Shown: positions 27,738-35,193 of the stretch, piece after piece | Layout: each line of letters opens with the position of its first letter | How positions within the stretch are numbered: the first letter of the stretch is position 1 | NCBI GenBank assembly: GCA_017548985.1 | Contig: JAFYYW010000018.1 | Span: 124,001 to 188,000 of the forward strand | Direction of reading: 5' to 3' | Source of the DNA: Bacteroidales bacterium | Lineage (GTDB): Bacteria > Bacteroidota > Bacteroidia > Bacteroidales > UBA932 | DNA: 64,000 nucleotides | The notes under the pieces: model-generated | Database searches by the model: none | What the model saw: only the letters and a program-made list of their open reading frames with translations | Told to the model about the DNA's origin: nothing | Translations under genes and position numbers: made by a program

Positions 27738-28169
27738 ATGTCAGAAGACATCAGAGAAAACGTACCGGCTCCCGAAGTGGAGAAGACCCGTTACAGCGAT
27801 GAGGAGCTCGCTGAGTTCAAGGTCATCATCAAGGATAAGCTTGAGAAGGCAAGGAAGGAGTATGATACCCTCCGCCAGGTGATCATGCATAATGGCAGCA
27901 ACGACATCGAGGACACCACTCCGTCATTCAAGACGGTTGAGGACGATGGCGCTTATCAGCTTTCCAAGGAGGAGGCCAGCCAGTTGGCCCAACGGCAGTA
28001 CAAATTCATCCAGAACCTCGAGGCCGCTCTTGTCCGTATCGAGAACAAGACTTACGGCGTGTGCAGGGTGACGGGCAAGCTGATCCCCAAGGAAAGGCTT
28101 CGTCTTGTTCCTCATGCCACTTTGACTGTTGAGGCTAAGGAGATGCTCGCCAAAAAAGGCCGTAACTAG
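27738..28169 (+). CDS. DksA/TraR family protein
   Basis: 143 residues. A long N-terminal coiled-coil (about 20-100) is followed by the degenerate zinc-finger region YGVCRVTGKLIPKERLRLVP. Only one of the four zinc-binding Cys remains, which is usual for the Bacteroidota members of the family. The coiled coil would reach into the RNA polymerase secondary channel. It follows ileS by 12 bases and overlaps the start of lspA by one base. Confidence 0.85.
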   Translation: MSEDIRENVPAPEVEKTRYSDEELAEFKVIIKDKLEKARKEYDTLRQVIMHNGSNDIEDTTPSFKTVEDDGAYQLSKEEASQLAQRQYKFIQNLEAALVRIENKTYGVCRVTGKLIPKERLRLVPHATLTVEAKEMLAKKGRN

Positions 28170-28762
28170 TGAAGCTTTCCAAAGGTAATAAGTTACTGAT
28201 TCTGGGGATCCTCCTCGTAGTCATTGACCAGGTCATCAAGATCGTGGTCAAGTCCAACATGTATATCGGTCAGCATATCTATGTGATAGGCAACTGGTTC
28301 CAGATCTTGTTCATAGAGAATGAGGGGATGGCGTTCGGGATGAAGTTCGGAGGCGCGGTGGGCAAATTCCTGCTCTCGTTCTTCCGGATCGGCCTGTTCG
28401 CTGCGCTATGCTGGTGGATCTCATCCCTGATCAAGAAGTCGACAGTCCCGTTTGGAGTTGTCGTCGGCTTGACATTGATCACGGCCGGGGCTTTCGGGAA
28501 TATAATCGACAGCTTGTTCTACGGCATGATCTTCGGGTATGCTCCGTTCATGTTCGGCAAGGTCGTGGATATGTTCTATTTCCCGATCATAGATACCACC
28601 TGTCCGGCTTGGATGCCCTTTGTGGGCGGGAATCATTTCCTCTTTTTCGCTCCTGTGTTCAATTTCGCCGACAGTTGCGTTACGGTCGGGGCGTTTTATC
28701 TCATCTTCTTCCAGTACAAGTTTTTCGCGCGGGGTGATGAGACTGAGGAGGAGAGCAAATAA
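28169..28762 (+). CDS. lspA: Lipoprotein signal peptidase II
   Basis: 197 residues starting with GTG that shares its first base with the upstream TAG stop. Four membrane helices; catalytic Asp residues lie in GNIIDS and FNFADS, with the N-x-G-x-A-F-G block as NEGMAFG. It cleaves prolipoproteins at the lipobox in the inner membrane, relevant to the many lipoproteins in this window. A loop of about 30 residues between helices 3 and 4 (MFYFPIIDTTCPAWMPF region) is typical of the phylum. Confidence 0.95.
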   Translation: MKLSKGNKLLILGILLVVIDQVIKIVVKSNMYIGQHIYVIGNWFQILFIENEGMAFGMKFGGAVGKFLLSFFRIGLFAALCWWISSLIKKSTVPFGVVVGLTLITAGAFGNIIDSLFYGMIFGYAPFMFGKVVDMFYFPIIDTTCPAWMPFVGGNHFLFFAPVFNFADSCVTVGAFYLIFFQYKFFARGDETEEESK

Positions 28763-28795
28763 TTTTTGGTGGGAAGGATTTTATCTTTATCTTTG
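28763..28795 (+). promoter_or_regulatory. Promoter of tRNA-Ser
   Basis: TTTTTGG (28763-28769) serves as the -33 element and TATCTTTG (28788-28795) as the -7 element, with about 19 bp between them, matching the Bacteroidota consensus. The tRNA starts 26 bp downstream. Confidence 0.75.
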
Positions 28796-28820
28796 CAATC
28801 CTTTTAGGAATAGGAATATT

Positions 28821-28905
28821 GGAGGTGTGGCCGAGTGGTCGATGGCGGCAGTCTTGAAAACTGTTGAACGGCAACGTTCCGGGGGTTCGAATCCCTCCGC
28901 CTCCG
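28821..28905 (+). tRNA. tRNA-Ser (anticodon UGA)
   Basis: 85 nt. Acceptor stem GGAGGTG pairs with CGCCTCC, with discriminator G at 28905. The anticodon stem-loop reads CAGTCT-TGA-AAACTG, the long variable arm GAACGGCAACGTTC identifies a class II tRNA, and the T-arm is GGGGGTTCGAATCCC. CCA is not encoded. The variable arm and 3' half form the attachment site of the following mobile elements, and the gene stays intact after integration. Confidence 0.97.
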
Positions 28906-29020
28906 CTTAACTGATTAATAATCACTTCTTTAGCACAAAGAAGTGATTATTTTTTATACATTTTAGCCGAAAACGTTCGTTATTTGCGACCATATGGTCT
29001 CTCAAAGTTGCGACTAGTGT
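28865..29020. repeat. Left copy of 156-bp element-end direct repeat (attL)
   Basis: Identical to 52788-52943 except for two substitutions (28911 and 29015). It contains the tRNA-Ser 3' half with the core CGGCAACGTTCCG (28869-28881), the terminator hairpin and two TTGCGAC sites (TATTTGCGACC at 28981-28991, TTGCGACT at 29008-29015). The TTGCGAC sites recur at both right ends and are probable integrase arm sites. Confidence 0.88.
28920..28955 (+). terminator. Intrinsic terminator after tRNA-Ser
   Basis: A perfect 12-bp stem, AATCACTTCTTT / AAAGAAGTGATT, with a 5-nt loop, followed by a T-run. It is part of the duplicated element end and recurs at 52843-52878. Confidence 0.88.
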
Positions 29021-29040
29021 AACTAATTGAGTGTCAAGCA

Positions 29041-30189
29041 ATGAGAACGACTTTTAACATCGGTTTTGTCTGCCGGAAAAGCAAGGTTTCCAAATCAGGT
29101 AAAGCACCTGTCGAGATGTCCATCGTTATTAACGGCAAAAGGACGTATCTGGTACTACCAAGGAAGGAGGATCCGAGAGTATTTCAAAAGCTGGTAACAT
29201 CGAAAAGGATGAATCCTTTGAAGGAATATCTTGAGCAGATGTACCAGAAGGTATTGTCAGCTCAGACTGAACTCATGAGGGAAGGGAAGACCGTTAATGC
29301 TGTGACTATCAAGGAGTATATCCAAAATGGCTGTTCGAACAGTTACACGGTGGAGGAGTTGTTCCGAGACTATTTGAAGATTCTTGCGAAGAAATGCGGA
29401 GTGAGTATGCTGTATGAGTCGTACAGAAGGTACGAGTTGGCAAGAGACCGTTTCTTGAAATATTTCGGGAAGGATAAACAAGCAAATGAGATATCGAATG
29501 CGGTGATATCGGATTTCTATGCGGAAATGAACAAGAAGTACGAGTCTCCAACTGCTGCCGGAATAATGACCAGGATGAAGTCTTTCATTCAGTTCGGGAT
29601 TGAGAATGGTAAGATAAAGAGTAATCCGTTCAGTGGAATCAAGATTACGAAGAAGACAAAGGAAGTTGAATTCTTGACGGACAGCGAGATTGCTGAAATA
29701 AAGAATAAGGATTTGATAGGGCGACTTGGCAAGATAAGGGATCTGTTTCTGTTCCAGTGTTATACAGGACTTGCCTATACTGATATGGCTCAACTCAGCA
29801 AATCAGACTTCCAGAAGAATGAGGATGGACAGATTTATATCAAGAAGCACAGGCAGAAAACAGGCATCTGCTTCTTGACGGTTCTTTTTGATGATGCTCT
29901 CCGGATTGCGGAGAAGTACGATTATGAACTCCCGGTACTATCCAATCAGAAGTACAACAGCTATCTCAAGGAGATTAAAGATCTCTGCGGCATCACTAAG
30001 CCATTACATACACATATCGGAAGGCATACTGCTGCGACATATCTGCTGAATAGGGGACTCCCAATCGAAACTGTATCAAAGATAATGGGGCACACGAACA
30101 TCAAGCAGACTCAGCATTACGCCAAACTCCTGGACGACTCAGTATTCAGGGAGTTCAAGAAACTGGAAAGCAGGATAGAGGATAAATGA
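29041..30189 (+). CDS. Tyrosine recombinase, IntDOT-like, of element 1
   Basis: 382 residues. An N-terminal arm-binding domain precedes a core-binding domain (about 95-205, YTVEELFRDYLKILAKK) and a catalytic domain (about 210-375). The second-half catalytic residues are present: H-x-x-R in HTHIGRHTAATYL, His in GHTNIKQT and Tyr in QHYAKLL. The first catalytic Arg, expected in T-G-L-R, is Ala (CYTGLAYTDMAQ). Loss of this Arg is known for IntDOT-type recombinases of Bacteroidota. It should recombine the tRNA-Ser core. The gene ends in TGA followed directly by a terminator, so UGA acts as stop here. Confidence 0.95.
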   Translation: MRTTFNIGFVCRKSKVSKSGKAPVEMSIVINGKRTYLVLPRKEDPRVFQKLVTSKRMNPLKEYLEQMYQKVLSAQTELMREGKTVNAVTIKEYIQNGCSNSYTVEELFRDYLKILAKKCGVSMLYESYRRYELARDRFLKYFGKDKQANEISNAVISDFYAEMNKKYESPTAAGIMTRMKSFIQFGIENGKIKSNPFSGIKITKKTKEVEFLTDSEIAEIKNKDLIGRLGKIRDLFLFQCYTGLAYTDMAQLSKSDFQKNEDGQIYIKKHRQKTGICFLTVLFDDALRIAEKYDYELPVLSNQKYNSYLKEIKDLCGITKPLHTHIGRHTAATYLLNRGLPIETVSKIMGHTNIKQTQHYAKLLDDSVFREFKKLESRIEDK

Positions 30190-30193
30190 AAAA

Positions 30194-30222
30194 AGGGGCC
30201 CCGAGGGACCCCTAATTTTTTT
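30194..30222 (+). terminator. Terminator after integrase
   Basis: AGGGG (30194-30198) pairs with CCCCT (30209-30213) around a GC-rich loop, followed by AATTTTTTT. It lies between the converging integrase and the gene at 30229-30732. Confidence 0.75.
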
Positions 30223-30228
30223 AGGATG

Positions 30229-30732
30229 TTAATTAACCGCCTCACGCTTATGTTCTGACGGTTTCCAGGCTGGATTGACGAAGTCTTGGGGGTCATCCGG
30301 CATAAAACGCTCAGAGTACAGTGACAAGTTTGCCAGAATCGGCGATCCCTCGCCTAAACCGTACTTCAGAACTTCACGGATTGTTTTCTTACCCATGAAC
30401 ACCACATGAGTGGATAGTATCATAAGGTCAATCCCCATTTCTTTGCACTTTGCAACAACAGATACTCTGTCTGAAAGCACATTGCACACAGCCTTCGCTT
30501 TTTCCATGAACCTGCCATGGAATTTCTGCTCATCATGCAACCTTTGGGCTGCATCTAGCAGAAAAGCCTTTTTCACATCATTGCTCTTTACACTTTCAGG
30601 GCATAAATTATACCCACGATAGGCAGTGGCAATAACATTGGCATCAACATCCAAGACCCTCCTCTTAGGAGAGTTCTTTGTTTCCTCGGAAGCTCCTTGA
30701 GCTTGCGAAGAAGTAACGTTTTTCTCTTCCAT
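30229..30732 (-). CDS. Element protein of unknown function
   Basis: 167 residues from the ATG at 30732 (MEEKNVTSSQAQGASEETKN). The N-terminal ~30 residues are disordered and polar; the rest is helical with a basic KRRVLDVDANVIATAYRGYN segment and ends EHKREAVN. No recognised domain or membrane segment. It converges on the integrase and is followed upstream by a 554-bp non-coding region. A DNA-binding or excision-control role would fit the position but is not shown by the sequence. Confidence 0.6.
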   Translation of the reverse strand: MEEKNVTSSQAQGASEETKNSPKRRVLDVDANVIATAYRGYNLCPESVKSNDVKKAFLLDAAQRLHDEQKFHGRFMEKAKAVCNVLSDRVSVVAKCKEMGIDLMILSTHVVFMGKKTIREVLKYGLGEGSPILANLSLYSERFMPDDPQDFVNPAWKPSEHKREAVN

Positions 30733-31286
30733 TTTTTTATGTTTTAAATTGTTTAAAGTACTACAACAGCTCTCTAAACACAAAACATAAATGGCTGTCA
30801 AAGAACGTCTGATGCAAAGGTATAAATAGTCGATTTATAACAAAACCCCGCACAACAAAACTTCCTAACAAAGTTATTAACACCAGAATAGTGACCTCAC
30901 TTTTTACCGGCCTATTCTTCCCTTTTCAATCCCCTTCTATCACCCCAATCTTCACTTCTCTCCAATACGGAACCAATTGAAAATAAGTAAATTAAATTTG
31001 GATAATTCGAAATTATTACTTATATTTGTATTGCATTTTTATAGGCAATTAGTTAAAATTGTCAAACATGTTTTTAGGGTACTTCGGTACCCTTATTATT
31101 TGTCCTGGAAGTCAACATTTCCCGATTCGTCAACATTCCGGCTTAGAGATAGATTCCCTGTCCCTTCCATGGCAACTCAACATTTTTTGATTTGCCAACT
31201 TTTTTTCTTAAAGAAAAAATAGAATATTTTTTATAATATATTAATAATTAGATATTTACAGATTTCTTTACTTAAGACTTTTTTAC
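30733..31286. other. AT-rich non-coding region with hairpin and TCAACATT repeats
   Basis: No gene is supported. It contains a perfect UUCG-loop hairpin GGGTAC-TTCG-GTACCC (31077-31092) followed by a T-rich stretch, and three copies of TCAACATT (31112, 31130, 31177). A related GCCAAC lies at 31194. A strongly AT-rich stretch (31200-31265) follows, just before the helicase gene. The combination of iteron-like repeats and AT-rich DNA could mark a replication origin or a control region. Confidence 0.45.
31112..31184 (+). repeat. Three TCAACATT direct repeats (iteron-like)
   Basis: Exact 8-bp copies start at 31112, 31130 and 31177, with spacings of 18 and 47 bp. They sit upstream of the element helicase next to AT-rich DNA. 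Confidence 0.4.
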
Positions 31287-33101
31287 ATGAATACTACCAT
31301 TTGAACAGTCCCAGAAAAGTACGATTATCTGGGACAATGAAAGGAAGAGCTTCCTTCCAACTGCGTCCTGAACAAAGGGATGACCGGTTGCGGGGCAACG
31401 TCCCTGGCAATAGAGCAGAAAGGACCCACCATTTTAGCTGTCCCGTTTGTCGGGCTGATAGAGAACAAGAAGAAGAGATACGGAGATGCCTTACTCGGCA
31501 TTTACGGGGAGGGAGACAAGACAGCAGAGGTCGCCGCTTACCTGTTGGACCATCGGGAGGATTACAAGATAGCCGTGACATACGACTCGCTTCCAAAGCT
31601 TATAAGGACGATGAGGGCGCTCGGTCATGATCCTTACAAGGAAGCTTTCCTGGCGATAGACGAGTGACATATCCTCTGTCAGCAATACTCCTTCCGCTAC
31701 GAGGCCGTGAGAGGAGTCCTGGACGAGGCCGCCAACTTCGAAAGGAAAACTTTCATCTCGGCAACTCCGCTTGAGAGGAAATACTGGCTTGAAGAGATCC
31801 GCACTTTACCGGAAATCATCCTTGAATGACCCAAAGCCGAAACAATTAAAGTAAGCAGCCTGAACATAGACAGGCCCCTGGTTTACATGGCTGACTTGTG
31901 CCGCGACAGGATCTCAAAAGGGGGCGAGACAAACTACCATATATTCATCAACTCCGTGGAGGATATCGCAAGGATCATCCTCGGAGCCGGCTTGACTCCT
32001 GATAACACCAAGGTCGTGTGTTCCTCAAGCGAGGGAAGACGTGAACGGAACGAGGATAAGCTTCCTTCCGGATTCACCATCGGCAAAGCCGGAGACGATC
32101 CCAAGACGATAAACTTTTACACCTCCACTTGCTTCGAAGGGCAGGACATCTTTGATGAAGTCGGTGAGACTATCATCGTCAGCGATGCCCTTAAGAGGCA
32201 GACCATGATGGATATCTCCACTTCCTTCATCCAGATTGCTGGAAGGATCCGTAATTCCAGGTACAAGAACAGGATAACGCAGATATTTTCCAACTCAAGA
32301 TACCGGAGGGGCATTACCGCCGAGGAGTACGAGAGGGAGACCCTTGAGAAACTCGATCAGGTGCAGAAGAACATCGACTGGATGAACACCTGTCCGAAGG
32401 ATCTCAAGAAAGCATTCCTCAAGCAGGTGCCTTACATGAATGAGCCTTATGTCCGTATCGTGGAAAACATGGTTATCCTGGACAGGAATATGGCATATCA
32501 GGACATCGTGAATTTCAAGATTGTCAACTTCGACTACTGCTCAAGGGTGAACATGGTGAACAAGCTGGTATCCTCGAATATCGATGTCGTCAATTCGGCA
32601 GCGGTGCAGGTAAAGGGAGCCCTTCCGACACAGCAGGTAAGGTACAGCGCCAGTTTCAAGGACCTGTTCGAGCTTTATTGCGAGATCCAGGACTCAGGCG
32701 CCATGTCTATGAAGGAGGATGAGAGGATAACCTTTATCAGGATCCACAAGCCCGAGGTAATCGAGGCTTATCAGAAACTTGGGAAAGAGAGGGTTCGGGA
32801 ACTGAAATACCGTGTCAGCAATATCAGGAGGGAGATCTTGGCGATAACGGACTTGAAGGAAGATTACAAGATCGTGGAGATGCTGTCCAAGACATTCCCA
32901 TTAATGGAACCGATCCCGGTAAAGAGGATAAAGGAAGAACTAGGAAAGATCTACAAGGCAATCGGGAAAGAAGCAACAGCTAAAGCCACGGATGTCGGAA
33001 AGTGGTTCGACATCAGGGAAACACAAAAGCTGGTAAATGGCAAGAACACCCGTTGTATCATGCTATTGAGGAAGAAGCTGATTAGGGTGTTTGAAGGATA
33101 G
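31287..33101 (+). CDS. SF2 helicase-like protein with four in-frame UGA codons
   Basis: 605 codons from ATG 31287 to TAG 33101, without frameshift and without internal TAA or TAG, but with TGA at 31302, 31338, 31665 and 31827. Reading these as Trp restores a continuous protein: a Walker A-like segment ELPSNCVLNKGMTGCGAT, a Walker B that becomes AIDE-W-H (DExH type) and motif III FISATP, then a long C-terminal domain. TGG Trp codons also occur (KYWLEE, NIDWMN, GKWFD). Under the standard code only the fragment from about 31887 would be open, lacking all helicase motifs. Alternatives are a decaying pseudogene, UGA readthrough, or origin in a UGA=Trp element. Confidence 0.7.
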
Positions 33102-33105
33102 TTTA

Positions 33106-33879
33106 TTATAAGCGTGATTGATTAATCTGCCTAAATATGGCGTCATTCGTAGCTTCCTTAATGATGCCATTATAATAATTGGTGATATACTTTTTACCTT
33201 CCTCCCCTATAGCCTTTTTCTGAATGTCACTCAACATACTGTAGGTGATGATAGTATAATACAAAACAACAGCTATCGCATCGGAATCTTTTTGTCCAAT
33301 AGATTGTTCTTCTCCTTCACACCAATGATTAATGAAGCATACACCATCTCGTTGCTGAAATGAGATATTAGCCAATTCACCGTACTTCTCATAATCACGC
33401 TTTATTTCTTCGTTCATCTCTAACGGTATAGAAGCATTATTACGAGTGAAATAACGACAAAGCAATTCATTATATGGTATATCTCTTCCTCCCCATACCC
33501 TCTCACGATAGCGAATAAAGAAATGGCTACAATAATAAGATATACTGTTCATCTTTTTGGGTTCATCTGACAATCTCTTTTGGTATGGCCAGAAACCCCA
33601 CCGGATGACGACTCTTTCTTTGTCATCATCCAGAAATGCGATATATTGAATTTGCGGCTTGCCTGCATAGGATTGTGTTGGAGCATAGAACGAAATAAGG
33701 TATTTATTCCTACTATCTTGGTGTGTGTATTCTACCCACTTCCACGCAGGGTACTTCCCTTCTTTCTTAATCTCTTTCGCCACTTTTGGAATACAAGAGT
33801 TAGCTTTGATTTTAAGCTTGGGGAGATCTGAGTTTAACGCTTTACAGATCTCTATCGGGGACATTGTGGTGACGATCAT
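33106..33879 (-). CDS. Hypothetical cargo protein paired with HNH endonuclease
   Basis: 257 residues, AT-rich gene. No signal peptide or membrane segment. Visible features are a basic N-terminal helix (IKANSCIPKVAKEIKKEG), aromatic-rich strands (AWKWVEYTHQDSRNKYLISFY, VIRWGFWPYQKRL) and a YYCSHFFIRYRERVWG segment. I do not recognise a family. It follows the HNH gene by 12 bases on the same strand, so they form a two-gene operon, possibly with a joint defence or mobility role. Base composition differs from the GC-rich backbone genes around it. Confidence 0.6.
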   Translation of the reverse strand: MIVTTMSPIEICKALNSDLPKLKIKANSCIPKVAKEIKKEGKYPAWKWVEYTHQDSRNKYLISFYAPTQSYAGKPQIQYIAFLDDDKERVVIRWGFWPYQKRLSDEPKKMNSISYYCSHFFIRYRERVWGGRDIPYNELLCRYFTRNNASIPLEMNEEIKRDYEKYGELANISFQQRDGVCFINHWCEGEEQSIGQKDSDAIAVVLYYTIITYSMLSDIQKKAIGEEGKKYITNYYNGIIKEATNDAIFRQINQSRL

Positions 33880-33891
33880 GGCTTGGAAGTG

Positions 33892-34977
33892 CTAACAAAA
33901 ATCATCAGGAACTTCTCCTTCTGTCCATTCATGACCTAAGGCTATGGTATAATGCTCTTCGGCACCTATCTCCTCAAAGAAAGAACCGCCATTCTTATGA
34001 ATAAATAAACCATTCATAAAGGTGATTAAGCATAATGTGTATCCAGGTCCACCCTTAACACCCTCACTTGACGATATCACTACCAATTTTTGACCATCAC
34101 ATGAAATATCGGCCTTGAACACTATTGATTCGTAGATGTCGTTGCGGCAAAATACTTCTCCTGCCTTGAGGTTCTCAAAATAGTCCTGAAGGGGAGCAGA
34201 TGAGTTTTGTGCCGGACAAAGGGGAAACTCTGACGGTACCTTCCAATTGAGTTGAAGAGCCCCAGGTGTAAGAGAATCCTTCAAGCCATATTCCTTCTCA
34301 TAGTATTGACGATTCTCTTCTTCTATTAACTCTTTCTGTATTTGGTATTCAGAGCGAGTATCACGACTTGCCCAATCCTTATCCCACGTTTCTCCGAAAT
34401 CATCTGATGATTCATTATATATCCTTTCATCAAGCCCTACACCTTTAGGAACAGTGACAGAATCCTCCTTAGCCCATCTCTCAAGATTCTTGCGACACTT
34501 GGAAGCTTCCTCCTTTGTAACGGTTCTCATCCATTTGAAATTAGGATCCGAAGTGTCATCTCGCAATATAGAAGGGTTGTTTAAGAAAATCTCCACACTG
34601 CCGTAGCGGATTATGATTCGCTTACGAGTTATCGGATTATTGAGGACGTTCTCCAGCCTTGTGACCCAACGCAGATTCTCAGGACGATTGTTGCAACGGT
34701 TTGTGTCTATATGGTCAACAACCATATTCAGCTCTGGAGCAGGACCATGAAAGGCCGTGCATACGACTTGATGGACACGGACATTTCCTGTGAAAATCAT
34801 ATATCCCGTCTTCTCGTCCTTATTTCCAAACGTCCAAACATTGTCCCACTTGGATTTCCGGACACCTTCTTTAGGAAGTCGAAGGATAGCTCCGTTATCT
34901 CTGACCAGATAATCCCGATCTCTGTATTCGCACTGTATTTCTCTGTCGAATATCTCCAGCAAGTTATTAGATCCCAT
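33892..34977 (-). CDS. HNH endonuclease-like protein
   Basis: 361 residues. An HNH homing-type domain lies at about residues 60-115: VHQVVCTAFHGPAP, then VDHIDTNRCNNRPENLRWVT, with His, Asn and His metal ligands. The N-terminal segment EYLVRDNG-like (DYLVRDNGAILRL) is the NUMOD-like strand often seen before such HNH domains. The remaining 250 residues, with an acidic E-E-E-N-R-Q-Y-Y-E-K helix and a C-terminal beta-rich part, are not recognised. It could be a nicking or defence nuclease. First gene of a leftward pair in the AT-rich cargo. Confidence 0.8.
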   Translation of the reverse strand: MGSNNLLEIFDREIQCEYRDRDYLVRDNGAILRLPKEGVRKSKWDNVWTFGNKDEKTGYMIFTGNVRVHQVVCTAFHGPAPELNMVVDHIDTNRCNNRPENLRWVTRLENVLNNPITRKRIIIRYGSVEIFLNNPSILRDDTSDPNFKWMRTVTKEEASKCRKNLERWAKEDSVTVPKGVGLDERIYNESSDDFGETWDKDWASRDTRSEYQIQKELIEEENRQYYEKEYGLKDSLTPGALQLNWKVPSEFPLCPAQNSSAPLQDYFENLKAGEVFCRNDIYESIVFKADISCDGQKLVVISSSEGVKGGPGYTLCLITFMNGLFIHKNGGSFFEEIGAEEHYTIALGHEWTEGEVPDDFC

Positions 34978-35051
34978 GTTACAGCATTTGTAACGAAGTT
35001 AGGCATTTCGCTTGAACAATACAAAGGACAGATACAATCCTTGTCAATTCA

Positions 35052-35193
35052 GCTTCAAACAAACCTCAATTCCTACAAATCAGCTTTGATTCATTGTCCT
35101 TTCATAGAAAAACAGGTTGAAACTAACCTGAATTCCTACAATTTATGGTTGAAATGAACCTGATTTCCGGGAGTTATAGGTTAAAAGAAACCT
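35052..35193. repeat. Degenerate tandem array A, 32-nt period
   Basis: Five units start at 35052, 35083, 35115, 35147 and 35179 (spacings 31, 32, 32, 32). Each begins with a short dyad such as GGTTGAAACTAACC, followed by a T-x-A-A-T-T-C-C-T-A-C-A-A stretch. The last unit runs into the 3' end of the lipoprotein gene. The same unit type and period recur at 52571-52692. Confidence 0.7.

Noticed and set aside
24267..28762. Host uses UGA for Trp (code 4 or 25)
   Set aside because: Chromosomal genes such as ileS, ftsK and nanA contain no internal TGA, and many chromosomal genes end in TGA (AddA, CvpA, sialate esterase, PlsC).
31887..33101. Complete gene starting at 31887
   Set aside because: It would lack all helicase motifs, while the frame upstream continues to encode recognisable SF2 sequence back to 31287.
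35052..35193. CRISPR array
   Set aside because: The period is regular, but the repeats are degenerate, the intervening parts are similar to each other rather than unique spacers, and no cas gene is present. The same holds for 37272-37431 and 52571-52692.
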